Assembly (NCBI GenBank): GCA_963706835.1
Contig: CAVPOB010000016.1
Location: 354,773-418,772 of the forward strand
Reading direction: 5' to 3'
DNA length: 64,000 bases
DNA from: CAVXYG01 sp963706835
GTDB taxonomy: Bacteria; Actinomycetota; Actinomycetes; S36-B12; GCA-2699445
The notes beneath the pieces are model-generated. The model had not been told where the DNA came from and did no database searches. It was given only the letters and a program-made list of their open reading frames with translations. The position numbers were made by a program, and so were the translations under genes. The number at the start of each line of letters is the position of its first letter. Within the stretch, counting starts at the first letter, position 1. Positions 1 to 9,956 of this stretch are shown in pieces.

Positions 1-523
1 CGGCGCCGAATGCGTAGGAGCATCCCGTGGCAGCAGCCCCGGCGGTGTCGAGGGTCGCCTCGATCCACACCAGTGAACCTTGCCAGGCGGCGGTCTCCGG
101 GTCCCAACACAGTCCCGCATCACGGTCCCGCACCGCGATCTGGACCCGATCCACGGCCGTGTCGTCGCTGGCGGTCCCCTGAGGATGGACGAGCGGTTCG
201 CCCGAGCACATGACGTTCCACCGGCGGTTTGGGAAGCAAGGCGAACAACACGTCCTGCTGTCCTCCTACTGCGCCGGTGGATCGTCCGGGTGGGCATCTG
301 CGGCGGCGCCGCCGTGCGGGGCGCTGCGACACACCGGTCGCGGCACTGGTATCGAACATACGTACGTTCTATCGTGAGGTGTGCCGATGCCCCGCATGAC
401 ATGTCCGCCTGTGGATCGCGCCGACGATCCCCCGCACGGGTCGACTGCTGGAGGCGTGTCGCCGGTGCGGTCTAGGTTCAGGACCAGTCAGCGCCTCCGG
501 GCCAACCTGAAAGGGAGTTCGAC
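1..523. other. Upstream region of recA without a recognisable gene
   Basis: No reading frame here looks like a known protein. The open frames on both strands are arginine- and proline-rich, as expected of chance frames in GC-rich DNA. The DUF3046 gene that often precedes recA in actinobacteria was looked for and not found. The stretch does hold a LexA-box-like site about 155 bp before the recA start, annotated separately. Confidence 0.5.
353..366 (+). promoter_or_regulatory. Putative LexA (SOS) box upstream of recA
   Basis: The sequence CGAACATACGTACG matches the Gram-positive/mycobacterial SOS box consensus CGAAC-N4-GTTCG with one mismatch in the right half. It extends into GAAC-N8-GTTC (354-369), a near-palindrome centred on ACGT. 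It lies about 155 bp before the recA start. recA is normally LexA-repressed in actinobacteria, so the position fits. The assignment rests on motif and context only. Confidence 0.5.
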
Positions 524-1580
524 GTGAACAAACCCGTCCGCGATCGTGAGCAGGCCCTGGGAGCCGCCATGGCGCAGATCGAGAAGCAGTTCGGCCGGGG
601 CGCGATCATGCGACTCGGTGAAGAGGGCCGAGCCCCGGTCGAGGTGATTCCGACCGGGTCGATCGCGCTCGACGTCGCGCTGGGGATCGGCGGTCTGCCA
701 AGGGGCCGGATCGTGGAGGTCTACGGCCCCGAAGTCCAGCGGCAAGACCACCGTGGCGCTGCACGCCATCGCCTCGGTGCAGCGGGCTGGCGGGATCGCG
801 GCCTTCATCGATGCCGAGCACGCACTGGACCCGAGCTACGCCGGTCGCCTGGGCGTCGACCTGGACAGTCTGTACGTGTCGCAGCCTGATACCGGGGAGC
901 AGGCGCTGGAGATCGCCGACACGCTGGTCCGCTCCGGGGCCATCGATCTCATCGTCATCGACTCGGTGGCTGCGCTCGTGCCGCGCGCCGAGATCGAGGG
1001 CGAGATGGGGGACAGCCATGTCGGCCTGCAGGCCCGGCTGATGAGCCAGGCGCTGCGCAAGATGGCCGGCGCCCTGAGTTCCAGCAAGACCACGGCGATC
1101 TTCATCAACCAGTTGCGGGAGAAGATCGGCGTCATGTTCGGGTCGCCGGAGACGACCACCGGTGGCAAGGCGTTGAAGTTCTACGCCTCCGTCCGCCTCG
1201 ACGTGCGCCGCATCGAGACGCTCAAGGGTGGCAACGAGGCCGTGGGCAACCGAGTGCGGGTCAAGGTCGTGAAGAACAAGATGGCCCCGCCCTTCAAGCA
1301 GGCGGAGTTCGACATCCTCTACGGCGAGGGCATCTCGCGCGAGGGGTCGCTGCTCGATCTCGGCGTGGATCATGGGCTGGTCCGAAAGTCGGGGGCCTGG
1401 TACACCTACGAGGGCGACCAACTGGGGCAGGGCAAGGAGAACGCGCGTGCGTTCCTGCGCGACAACCCCGATCTCGCGGATGAGATCGACAAGCGGATCA
1501 AGGAGAAGCTGGGCATCGGGCCGGTCCTCGACCGCGATGTCACGGCCGATCCCGACGGGCCGGCCCCCATCGATCTATGA
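524..1580 (+). pseudogene. recA: Recombinase RecA, interrupted by a +1 frameshift in Walker A
   Basis: RecA polymerises on single-stranded DNA, drives ATP-dependent strand exchange and triggers LexA autocleavage. The GTG start at 524 follows a good ribosome site (AAAGGGAG, 511-517 region). The first 70 residues run to VEVYGPE. One extra base near 734 then throws the frame, and the expected SSGKTT resumes in the +1 frame, which continues to 1580. Removing that base gives about 351 residues, the normal length. The rest is intact: the DSVAALVPRAEIEGEMGD region, the MSQALRKM segment and the INQLREKIGVMFGSPETTTG stretch. As written the gene encodes no functional RecA. Since recA is nearly universal, a sequencing indel is more likely than true inactivation. 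recX follows directly. Confidence 0.95.
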
Positions 1581-2117
1581 TCCAGGGGCCCAACCCCGGG
1601 AACGAGCGCCGACGATGTCGCGCCGGCGGATCCGGAGCGCGTCGCGAAGTCCATCCTGCTCCGGCAGCTGACCATGGGCCCCCGGACCGAGGCGCAACTG
1701 CGACAGGCGCTGCAGCGGCGCAATGTTCCCCAGGACGCAGCGGACCGCGTCGTGGCGCGGTTCATCGAGGTCGGCCTGATCGACGATGCCACCTACGCGC
1801 AGGAGTTCGTGCGCTCGGCGGGCAGTTCGGGATCGCTCTCGCGACGGGGCGTCCAGTACCGGCTGCCGCAAGAAGGGCGTCAGCGAGGAGGTCGTCGCCG
1901 AAGCGGTGCAGCAGATCGATCCGGCGACCGAGCATTCGGCCGCGTTGGATGTGGCACAGCGCAGGGCCGCTCGCTTGGCCGGACTCGACGACGTGACACG
2001 GCGTCGTCGGCTGATGGCGCTGCTGGCCCGTCGCGGGTACCCGGCCGAGGTCGTGCACTCGGTGGTGCGTGAGGTCCTCGCGGAGTCCGAGGGCTCAAGG
2101 ACCCCGGCGGATCCTGA
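1577..2117 (+). pseudogene. recX: RecX regulatory protein, frameshifted
   Basis: RecX binds RecA filaments and limits recombinase activity. It normally follows recA. The recognisable core is AKSILLRQLTMGPRTEAQL, then RRNVPQDAADRVVARFIEVG and LIDDATYAQEFV. An extra C near 1866 breaks the frame, and the next segment, KKGVSEEVVAEAVQQI to VVREVLAESEG, lies one frame over. A second indel probably lies near 1600: ATG 1577 overlaps the recA stop (ATGA) but is not in frame with the core. The alternative start is ATG 1674, which would lose the first helix. The 3' end is uncertain: the shifted frame stays open to 2355, overlapping the next gene, while a third frame stops at 2117. Confidence 0.85.
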
Positions 2118-2161
2118 TCGGCGAGGCTGCACAGTCTGCTGCTCTCAGCGAGACTGGGAGG

Positions 2162-3322
2162 GTGACTGGGCGAAGGTGGCGTGCCGGTGCAGCCGCGGTG
2201 GTGCTCGGGCTCGCGGCCTGCTCGACACCGTCGTCCCAGGTGCCGGAGCCGGCCAGCCCCGCCGCCACTGGAGAACCCACACCGACCAGTCCGTCGTCAC
2301 CGCCGACTCCCACGCCCCCCGCCGCTGCAAGCACCCGGACCGGTGGAGGCAGTAGTTGGCAGCGATGTCGCGATCGGCCTGGCGGCGCCGTGGAGCATCG
2401 CCACGCTCGGCGACTCGGCAGCCTTGGTGAGCCTGCGGAACAGCGGCGAGGTCCTCCTGCTCACCAAGGCGGACGGCGGGTGGCGCGTCCGCAGCGCAGG
2501 TACCGTGCCCGGCGTGGCCCATCAGGGCGAGGGAGGTCTGCTCGGACTCGCTGTGGCGCCGAGCAGGGACGCGGTCTACGCCATGTTCACCTCGGGTCGC
2601 GACAACCGAGTGGTACGGATGCCCTGGGACGGCGCTCGACTCGGTCCGCCCGCCGTGATCCTCAGCGGCATCCCCAAGGGCAGCATCCATAACGGCGGAC
2701 GGCTCGCCTTCGCGCCGGACGCAACGCTGTTCGTCGCCACCGGCGATGCCGGGACCCCAGGCAACGCCCAGGACCCTGCGAGCCTGGCCGGCAAGATCCT
2801 GCGCATCAACGCTGACGGCTCGATCCCCGCAGACAACCCTGATCCCGGCTCGCCGATGTTCTCCATGGGGCACCGCAACGTCCAGGGCCTTGCCTTCGAC
2901 GACGAAGGAAGGCTGTGGGCCAGCGAATTCGGCGCCAAGGACATCGACGAGATCAACCGCATCGTGCCCGGTGCCAACTACGGCTGGCCTCAGGTGGAGG
3001 GGGCCGGTGGTCGGGCCGGGGCTCATCGATCCCGCGGCCACCTGGAGTCCCACGTCGATCGCCTCGCCGAGCGGGATCGCCTACGCGGCCGGGTCGTTGT
3101 GGGTGGCAACGCTGCGCGGGCGCACCTTGTACCAGGTGCCGCTGGCAGGGGCGGATGCGCTGCAGCCGATCGCGCACCTTCAGCGGACGGTTCGGACGCC
3201 TGCGGGACGTCGTCGCGGCTCCGGACGGACTGTGGATCCTCACGAACAACACCGACGGCCGCGGTGATCCCGGCAGCGCCGACGATCGGATCATCGCGGT
3301 GCAGTTGCGGCCAGTCGACTGA
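2162..3322 (+). pseudogene. PQQ-dependent sugar dehydrogenase-like lipoprotein, three frameshifts
   Basis: This belongs to the soluble glucose/sorbosone dehydrogenase (YliI/Asd) beta-propeller family. It would be a lipid-anchored periplasmic-face enzyme oxidising aldose sugars with PQQ. A GTG start at 2162 gives a lipoprotein signal with lipobox LAAC (Cys about residue 20), followed by a Pro/Ser/Thr-rich linker. Propeller motifs are clear: GEGGLLGLAVAP, HNGGRLAFAPDATLFVATGD, GKILRIN, GHRNVQGLAFD, GRLWASEFG and NYGWPQVEG. The frame changes near 2310-2360, 3000-3015 and 3175-3185. The last frame continues with FGRLRDVVAAPDGLW and GRGDP and stops at 3322. The 3' end overlaps the convergent APH gene by 32 bp. 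Confidence 0.85.
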
Positions 3323-4179
3323 GCATGGCCCGGGCATCTCGCTGCGCCTCCGCCGTGCCCTCCCGAAGGCTCCACAGGAAGTACTGCAGTGGCCAGGTCG
3401 CCACGTAGACCTGGTAGCGCCGCTCCTCCCGACGCCACAGCGCCGATCGGTCGCGGAGCTCCCCTGCGGTGCGCGGCCCGAGGCCAGCCAGCAGCGCAGC
3501 GATGTCGGTGGCGGGGTCGCCGACTGCGGCGCTGTCCCAGTCCAGCAGGCCCGTCACCGCTCCGGTACTGGCATCGATGCGGCAGTTCACGCCGCCGAGG
3601 TCGCCGTGGAACACCCGTGGAGGCGCACTGGCGGCAACCGCAGCGGCGGCGGCTGCGAGTGCAGCGTGGTGCCGGTGGACGTCTGCCGGCAGATCACGGC
3701 ATTCGGCCGCACTGATCGGCCAGTTGCGCCCACAGCGCGGCCCAGGCGGGCCCCGGCTCGGGCCAGGACGCTGCTGGAATGGTGCGGATCGCGGCCACGA
3801 TGTCGACGAGGTCGCCGAGCAGCCGCCAGCGCTGCTGCGACGGGAGATCGTCGGTCGGCACGCTGTCGAGGGCCACGCCCGGCACATAGCTGAGCACCAT
3901 GTGCTCAACGGCTCCTGGTGCCGGGCCGACCAGGTCCAGCAGCCGGGGCGCCGGAAGGCCGTGGCGGCACAGGACGTGCAGGCGATCTGCGGCCGTGGCC
4001 AGTCCCCGCCGCTGCGATTCGCGGCGCGGGAACCGGTACACCACGCCCCGGCGGTGGTCGATGATCGCCAGGTGCTGCAGGCCGCGCTGGTCGACAGCGA
4101 TGTCGGAGTCGGCAAGGTCGAGCCCGGCGGACCGGGCGCAACGCTCGACGAAGTCCACGGCACCCTCGACGAAGTCCAC
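3291..4179 (-). pseudogene. Aminoglycoside phosphotransferase-family kinase, one frameshift
   Basis: This is an APH/choline-kinase fold small-molecule kinase; the substrate cannot be read from sequence. The Brenner motif HGDLGGVN and the metal-binding LLDWDSAAVGDPATD are both present, so the active site is complete. The frame changes near 3712 (LADQC to AECRDLPADV), an apparent indel. Starts are ambiguous: a perfect 21-bp tandem duplication (4144-4185) offers in-frame GTG codons at 4179 and 4158. It lies 19 bp downstream of the MFS gene, so it probably ends the TreS-Mak operon. Resistance, metabolite phosphorylation or a maltokinase-like sugar kinase are all possible roles. Confidence 0.8.
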
Positions 4180-4185
4180 GGCACC
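4144..4185 (-). repeat. Perfect 21-bp tandem duplication at the APH gene start
   Basis: Two identical 21-bp copies (4144-4164 and 4165-4185) lie in the first codons of the APH-like gene and encode a repeated GAVDFVE. Each copy holds a GTG, so the duplication creates two alternative starts seven residues apart. Confidence 0.85.
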
Positions 4186-4198
4186 ATTGTCCGCCTCG

Positions 4199-5459
4199 TC
4201 ACCCCGGTCGCGGCGGCGGCACATCCTCGATCGGTGGCCGCGACTCCGGCCCGATCGCATCCGCAGTGTGCAACGAGGGCAGGAGCAGCCCCACGACGGC
4301 CAGCACGACGAAGCCCGCGGCGGCCACGAGCATGGTGCCGGCAACGCCGATGAGATCCACCAGCGGTCCGGCGACCAGGTAGCCCAGCGGGCCGGCTGCG
4401 TAGGCGGTCGCCGTGAGCACGCCCACCACGCGGCCCCGCAGCCGGGGAGGCGTCCGGGTCTGCATCACCACGTTGATCGTCGGCTGCACCGGACCGAAGC
4501 CGGCGCCGATGAGCAGTGCCAGCGGCAGCATGAGCGCCAGCGGCGGCAGCAGCGCGAACGGAATGAACAGCACCGCGGTCGCCACGATCGCGCCCACGAA
4601 GATCGTTCGCGTGGGGAAGCGACGCGCCAGCCGCCCGTACGCCAGGGCCCCGATGATGCCGCCGGCCGACATGACCATGAGCACCGCACCCAGGCCGAGC
4701 GGGGTGTCCTGCTGCTGGAAATACACCGGCAGCACCACACCCTCGATGGGCAGGTAGACGGCCACCAGACCCATCAGGAGCAGGCCCATCGCCCGCTGCA
4801 GCCGATCCCGCCAGATGAACGTCAGTCCCTCGGCGGTGGCCGACCAGAAGCCGCCGAACCCCTCGGCATCGGGGCGCCCCGAAGCCGGGATCGGGACGAC
4901 GGCGACCACGATGATCGAGCCGAGGAACATCGCTGCGGCGGACCAGAACGTGCCAGCGGGTCCGATGAGGGCGATCAGCAGCCCGCCCAGGCCCGGGCCC
5001 CAGCAGGAAGGCCGCCCCCCAGATGGCTTCGTGGATGCCGTTGGCCCGCGGCAGGCTCAGCCCGGCCTGTTCGGCGGACTCGGGCAGCATCGCCTCCCGC
5101 GCACCGGCTCCGGCGGGGTCGAATACCGCCCCGGCGACGGCCAGCGCCACCACCATGCCGTAGGTCAGGCCCGTCGCAGCGTCCAGGATCGGGATCAGGG
5201 CGACGGACACCAGACTCAGGATGTCGCTGCCGATCGATACCCGCCGCCGGCCCACCTTGTCCACCAGCGTCCCCGCCAGCAGCGCGGCAATCATGGTCGG
5301 GACCGCCATCGCGGCCGCCATCCCACCGGTCGCAGTCGCCGACCCGGTCAGATCCAGCACCAGCCACGGCAGCGCGACAACCGTGACGCCATTGGCGGCG
5401 CCGGACAGCAGAGTGGCAGTCTCGATCGCCCCGAAGGCGAGCCAGCTGCGCGGCCTCAC
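4199..5459 (-). pseudogene. MFS transporter (MFS_3/enterobactin exporter-like), one frameshift
   Basis: A major facilitator superfamily protein of about 420 residues with 10-12 hydrophobic segments. The MFS loop after helix 2 is visible (LVDKVGRRRVSIGSD), with a matching GRLARRFPTRT in the second half. GTG 5459 overlaps the TreS-Mak stop as GTGA, implying translational coupling. The frame shifts near 4985-5000 in a C/G-rich stretch (AFLLGPG to GGLLIALIGPAG), and the remainder runs to 4199. Coupling to a trehalose/maltose enzyme suggests sugar or osmolyte transport, but the family also covers drug and siderophore exporters. Confidence 0.85.
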
Positions 5460-8400
5460 CCGCTCAGTGATTCCTCGGCCAGCAGGCGCCGCAACGCCTC
5501 GAAGGAGATCGGCAGTTGCTCCGGCGCGCTGCGCAGATGGACTTGGATCTCCACCCCGATCTTCTCCACCAGGAAGACCTGCATGAGGATGCGGCTGGTG
5601 TCGCGGCCCTCGGTGAGCAGGTCCACCTCCATGTCGCGCAAGTAGCTGTTGGTCAGGGCCGATTGCAGCCACGACGAGGCGAAATGCGTGCCGCGCCGCA
5701 GCGCTTCGGCATCCACCGAGTCGGGGCGCACGTTGAACCGCTCCATGTGCTGGGCCAGCGCCACTCCCGAGGCGATATCGATGGAGCGGCACAGTCCGGC
5801 GAGGTCGCGAAGCGGGGAGCGCTTCTCGCGCCGCTGGCTGATGAAGCGCGTGGGGCGTCCCTCGAAGTCGATGAACACCACGTCGGCACCGGTGATGAGG
5901 ATCTGGCCGAGATGCAGATCGCCGTGGGTGCGCATCCGCAGGCCCCGGATGCTGAGGGTCTTCACCGGATCCAGCAGTGCGAGGATGTCGGGCTCCACGG
6001 CCAGGATCTCCGCCGCTTCGGACGCGATCGGATGCGGCAGCGTCCTGCGCTCAGCCGCAAGCGACCGCAGGGCGTTGCGCACCTTGGAGCGGGCCGACTG
6101 GTACACCTGCCGCTGGTAGTGCGGCGGGAACGACACCGGCTCCAGGGCAGGGTCTCGCCGATCGCTGGCCAGCGCCTGATGCATCTCTGCCAGCCGATCC
6201 CCGGTCCTGGCGGCGATGACGAGGAATGGTCCGAGCAGTTCGTGCACCGCCGACGGCACGTCGATGTCATCGAAGCCGGCCAGCGTCACCGCCGGGCGCA
6301 GCTCCGACAGCCGCCCCTCATCGATGAGCGAGTACAGGTCCTCCTGGTAGGCGCCGAACTTGTCGATCACGTAGTCCCAGGCGTCCCGCTCGTGCGTGAC
6401 CTGCTGCTGCAGCACCCCCAGCGTGCGCGTGGTGCTGCCGCTCTCCCGCAGTTCGACCGTGCCATAGGTGGCCACCGCGTTGTGGAACTCCGTGCGGTCG
6501 GTGAGGAAGCGTCCGATCTCCCACTCCGGGTTCACCCCGGCATCGATCCTGCGGAAGATCTTCAGGAAGAACTGCTCGCCGAACAGCACGGCGCTGTTGC
6601 GGACCGCCTCCCGGCTGCTGATAGCCGGCAGGTCGGCCACCGGCTCCTCCAGCACCTGCTTGCCCACCCGGCCCAGGGAGCCGACGATGTCGCCCTCGTC
6701 GCTGCTGAGCCGGCGACGGCGCCGGATCGTGTCGAGCAGGGTATGGGCGAAGGCGGGCTCGGCGACGGCGTCCACGATGACGCCGGACCGCTTACCGCCG
6801 GTCTCCACCAGGAACATCGTCGGCTTGGTGCGGTAGTCGTCAGTGGCGCGCGCCATCGGATGGAATGCCAGCGGCAACTGGTAGGTCTCCGGCTCGCCCT
6901 CGGTGTAGGTGACTTCGATCAGCGCGATCCGACCGTGCACGCGGCCGTCGGAACGCACTGGGACGGCAGAGGAGACCGTCAGCTCCTCGATCGCTCGGCC
7001 GGTCGGATTGAACCAGCTGCGCGCCGACAGCACGTGGGGCAGCATGCGCTGGAACTTCTCGCGGGTGGCGCGGTGGCTGAACACGTCCTCCCAGCTGTCC
7101 GGCACGGAGATCGTGGGGGCTTCCTCCGGCTGCACATCCTCATCGGTCGGGGCGCGCAGTTGCAGCCACAGGAAGGAATGGGGGGCCAGGGTCAGCTGGT
7201 AGAGGCCCTCGTCGATGGCGGGGAAGCGGCTGCCGCCGAACACCTCGACCGGCTGGACGTCGCGGAACTCCGACAGATCCAGTTGCGCCGGTTGCGGGAA
7301 CCGGGACAGGTTGGCCACCACCAGGATGGTGGTGTGCTCGTCGCTGCGGGTGAAGGCCAGGACCTTGGGGTTCTCCGGGGAGAGCATCGTGAGGTCCCCG
7401 GTGCCGAACACCGGCAGCCGCTTGCGCTGCGAGATCAGGCGGCGCATCCACACCAGCAGGCTGGACGGGTTGTTCTGCTGGGTGGCGACGTTGATGGACT
7501 CGTAGCGGTACTCGGGGTCGATGATGACCGGCAGGAACAGTTGCTGCGGGTTGGCCGCGGAGAACCCGGCGTTGCGGTCGGCCGACCACTGCATCGGCGT
7601 GCGCACGCCGTCCCGGTCGCCGAGGTAGATGTTGTCGCCCATCCCGATCTCGTCGCCGTAGTAGATGATGGGCGTGCCCGGCAGGCTCATGAGCAGCCCG
7701 TTGAGCAGTTCGATCTTGCTACGGTTGCTCTTCTGCAACGGGGCCAGGCGGCGCCGGATGCCCATATTGATCCGTGCCCTGGGGTCATCGGCGTAGGCGC
7801 GATACATGTAGTCGCGCTCCTCGTCGGTGACCATCTCCAGCGTGAGCTCGTCGTGGTTGCGCAGGAACAGCGCCCACTGCGCCGTCCTGGGGATGTGCGG
7901 CGTCTGGTGCATGATGTCCACCAGCGGATAGCGGTCCTCCATCTGCACCGCCATGTACATCCGGGGCATCACCGGGAAGTTGAAGGCCATGTGGCACTCG
8001 TCGCCGTCGCCGCCGCCGAAGTAGGCCCGCGTGTCCTCCGGCCACATGTTGGCCTCCGCCAGCAGCATCCGGTTGGGGAACTTCTCGTCCACGTGACGAC
8101 GCAGCTTCTTCAGGAACTCGTGCGTGGCCGGCAGGTTCTCGCAATTCGTCCCTTCGGCCTCATACAGGTAGGGGATCGCGTCGAGCCGCAGGCCGTCGAC
8201 GCCGGTGCCGAGCCAGAAGTCCACGACATCGAACACGGCCTTGTGCACCGCCGGGCTCTCGAAGTTCAGGTCCGGCTGGTGGGAGTAGAAGCGGTGCCAG
8301 AAGTACTGCTGCGCCACCGGATCCCAGGTCCAGTTGGACATTTCGAAGTCCTGGAAGATGATGCGGACCCCGGAATACTGGGATGGATCGTCGGTCCAGA

Positions 8401-8815
8401 CGTAGAAGTCGCGCTCCGGGCTACCCTTGGGCGCTTGGCGGGCCCGCTGGAACCATGCGTGCTGGTCGCTGGTGTGGTTGATGACCACCTCGGTGATCAC
8501 GCGCAGTCCGCGGGCATGGGCCTCCTGCACGAGGTTGCGGAAGTCGCGCATCGTGCCGTACTCGCGGTTGATGCCGCGGTAGTCGGAGATGTCGTAGCCG
8601 CCATCGCGCAACGGCGAGGGGTAGAAGGGCAGCATCCACAGCGCGGTGACGCCGAGGTCCTGCAGGTAGTCGAGTTTTCGCGTTAGCCCGGTGAAGTCGC
8701 CGATCCCGTCGGCATTGCCGTCGAAGAACGAGCGCACGTTGACCTGGTAGATGACTGCTTTCTGGTACCACAGCGGATCATCGGCCAGCATGCTGACGGT
8801 GCGCTTGCGTGGCAT
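5456..8815 (-). CDS. treS: Trehalose synthase fused to maltokinase (TreS-Mak)
   Basis: TreS interconverts maltose and trehalose; maltokinase makes maltose-1-phosphate, the donor for GlgE alpha-glucan synthesis. The 1119-residue protein starts at ATG 8815 after GGAGG. Residues about 1-560 are a GH13 domain with WMLPFYPSPLRDGGYDISDY, nucleophile Asp in GVDGLRLDAIPYL (about 211), acid Glu in LLAEANMW (about 256) and Asp in RNHDEL (about 322). Residues about 570-1119 are the maltokinase: the N-terminal cap, then HGDLHLGQIL (about 966) and FIDFEG (about 980). The two activities are separate proteins in Mycobacterium and fused in many other actinobacteria. The frame is intact, in contrast to its frameshifted neighbours. 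It is followed by the coupled MFS gene. Confidence 0.97.
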   Translation of the reverse strand: MPRKRTVSMLADDPLWYQKAVIYQVNVRSFFDGNADGIGDFTGLTRKLDYLQDLGVTALWMLPFYPSPLRDGGYDISDYRGINREYGTMRDFRNLVQEAHARGLRVITEVVINHTSDQHAWFQRARQAPKGSPERDFYVWTDDPSQYSGVRIIFQDFEMSNWTWDPVAQQYFWHRFYSHQPDLNFESPAVHKAVFDVVDFWLGTGVDGLRLDAIPYLYEAEGTNCENLPATHEFLKKLRRHVDEKFPNRMLLAEANMWPEDTRAYFGGGDGDECHMAFNFPVMPRMYMAVQMEDRYPLVDIMHQTPHIPRTAQWALFLRNHDELTLEMVTDEERDYMYRAYADDPRARINMGIRRRLAPLQKSNRSKIELLNGLLMSLPGTPIIYYGDEIGMGDNIYLGDRDGVRTPMQWSADRNAGFSAANPQQLFLPVIIDPEYRYESINVATQQNNPSSLLVWMRRLISQRKRLPVFGTGDLTMLSPENPKVLAFTRSDEHTTILVVANLSRFPQPAQLDLSEFRDVQPVEVFGGSRFPAIDEGLYQLTLAPHSFLWLQLRAPTDEDVQPEEAPTISVPDSWEDVFSHRATREKFQRMLPHVLSARSWFNPTGRAIEELTVSSAVPVRSDGRVHGRIALIEVTYTEGEPETYQLPLAFHPMARATDDYRTKPTMFLVETGGKRSGVIVDAVAEPAFAHTLLDTIRRRRRLSSDEGDIVGSLGRVGKQVLEEPVADLPAISSREAVRNSAVLFGEQFFLKIFRRIDAGVNPEWEIGRFLTDRTEFHNAVATYGTVELRESGSTTRTLGVLQQQVTHERDAWDYVIDKFGAYQEDLYSLIDEGRLSELRPAVTLAGFDDIDVPSAVHELLGPFLVIAARTGDRLAEMHQALASDRRDPALEPVSFPPHYQRQVYQSARSKVRNALRSLAAERRTLPHPIASEAAEILAVEPDILALLDPVKTLSIRGLRMRTHGDLHLGQILITGADVVFIDFEGRPTRFISQRREKRSPLRDLAGLCRSIDIASGVALAQHMERFNVRPDSVDAEALRRGTHFASSWLQSALTNSYLRDMEVDLLTEGRDTSRILMQVFLVEKIGVEIQVHLRSAPEQLPISFEALRRLLAEESLSG

Positions 8816-8850
8816 CCGGCACCTCCCATATCTGCTCGACAGCACCGACC

Positions 8851-9876
8851 CTAACGCCGATGCCGACGGCTTGTCGGCTGCGGCCCGCGGCCCGGCCGAG
8901 ATGAGGCGCGGACCTGCGCCAGGATGCGGGCGTGCTCGGGGTCGAACAGGGCGTGGTAGCCGCCGGTGTGCCACCACAGCATCGGTCCGTCGATCGAGGC
9001 CGCGACGGCCAGCATGCCTGCCGCCCCCTTGCCGGAGTAGACCGGATCGGTGATCACGGCCTCGGTCCGGGCCAACAGGTCGATCGCCGCAGCGGTGCGG
9101 GCATCCGGGACCCCGTAGCCGGGGCCGAGGTGCCCGGTGCGGATGTCGGCCCCGGGCCGGGGCAGGTCCAGGTCGATGAGGGCTGCCGCCTCGCGGGCCA
9201 GGACATCGGCGGCCGCATTGGGGTCCGGATGGATCGCGGCCACATCGATGCCGATGATCTTCATCGGGAGGCCCAACAGCGCCCGCCCCACCAGGAGTCC
9301 GGCGTGGGTGCCCAGCGAGCTGCTCGCGTGCACGAGGGCCGCCGGCGCATCGGGCCACTGGTGCGCCGCCTCCAGCAGGGCCAGCGCGAATCCCAGCGCG
9401 CCCAGCGGGCTCGAGCACCCGACAGGGGCGGCGATCGTGTCCGGCTGGCTGGCCGCGGCAGTCACTGCAGCCTCGAGCTGTCGCCAGCTGGCCTCGCCCA
9501 ACCAGACCACCTCGGCGCCGAGCAGATCGTCCAGCAGCAGGTTGCCGGTGGGCTCCGGCGGCGGACTGCCGGACAGGATGAGCCGGCAGGACAGGCCGGT
9601 GAGCACCGCGGCAGCTGCGCCGGCGCGGGCCGAATTCGACTGGGCCGCTCCCGCGGTTACCAGTGTTCGGGCACCCTGCGACGCCGCGCCGCCGAGGACG
9701 AGGTCGTATTTGCGGATCTTGTTCCCCGCCAGCGCAACCGCGCCGATGTCGTCCCGCTTGGCCCAGATCCGACGACCGACCAGCGCGCTCAGCCGCGGGA
9801 GTTCGTGCAGCGGGGTGGGCGCCGGAACCAGTCCGGCGCGCGGAAGCCGGGCCAACAGTGCGGCGGGGGAGGCCAT
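8851..9876 (-). CDS. D-cysteine desulfhydrase / ACC deaminase-family PLP enzyme
   Basis: A 341-residue fold-type II PLP enzyme. The family degrades D-cysteine to pyruvate, H2S and ammonia or deaminates 1-aminocyclopropane-1-carboxylate. The lysine that binds PLP is in GNKIRKYD (about 54), and the AAQSNSARAGAAAA segment is the usual substrate loop. TDPVYSGKGAAG and WWHTGGYHALF close the domain. The HTGG-type C-terminus favours D-cysteine desulfhydrase over true ACC deaminase, but the activity cannot be fixed from sequence. It starts at ATG 9876 and ends 35 bp before TreS-Mak on the same strand, so the two may be co-transcribed. Confidence 0.85.
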   Translation of the reverse strand: MASPAALLARLPRAGLVPAPTPLHELPRLSALVGRRIWAKRDDIGAVALAGNKIRKYDLVLGGAASQGARTLVTAGAAQSNSARAGAAAAVLTGLSCRLILSGSPPPEPTGNLLLDDLLGAEVVWLGEASWRQLEAAVTAAASQPDTIAAPVGCSSPLGALGFALALLEAAHQWPDAPAALVHASSSLGTHAGLLVGRALLGLPMKIIGIDVAAIHPDPNAAADVLAREAAALIDLDLPRPGADIRTGHLGPGYGVPDARTAAAIDLLARTEAVITDPVYSGKGAAGMLAVAASIDGPMLWWHTGGYHALFDPEHARILAQVRASSRPGRGPQPTSRRHRR

Positions 9877-9956
9877 GCAGCAGATTCTGCTGCGCCGCCG
9901 CCGCTGACGCTTCCCGCGCGGTTGCCCGGAAGTCGACCGGGAGGCAGGCTTGCGGT

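Noticed and set aside
80..475. Plus-strand frame of 131 codons before recA
   Set aside because: Arg/Ala/Pro-rich with no domain; only chance openness in GC-rich DNA.
524..1580. Intein in recA
   Set aside because: Only one extra base is present; no intein block motifs.
5516..8686. Plus-strand frame of over 1000 codons opposite treS-mak
   Set aside because: It is the antisense shadow of the intact TreS-Mak gene and rich in His/Arg/Gln.
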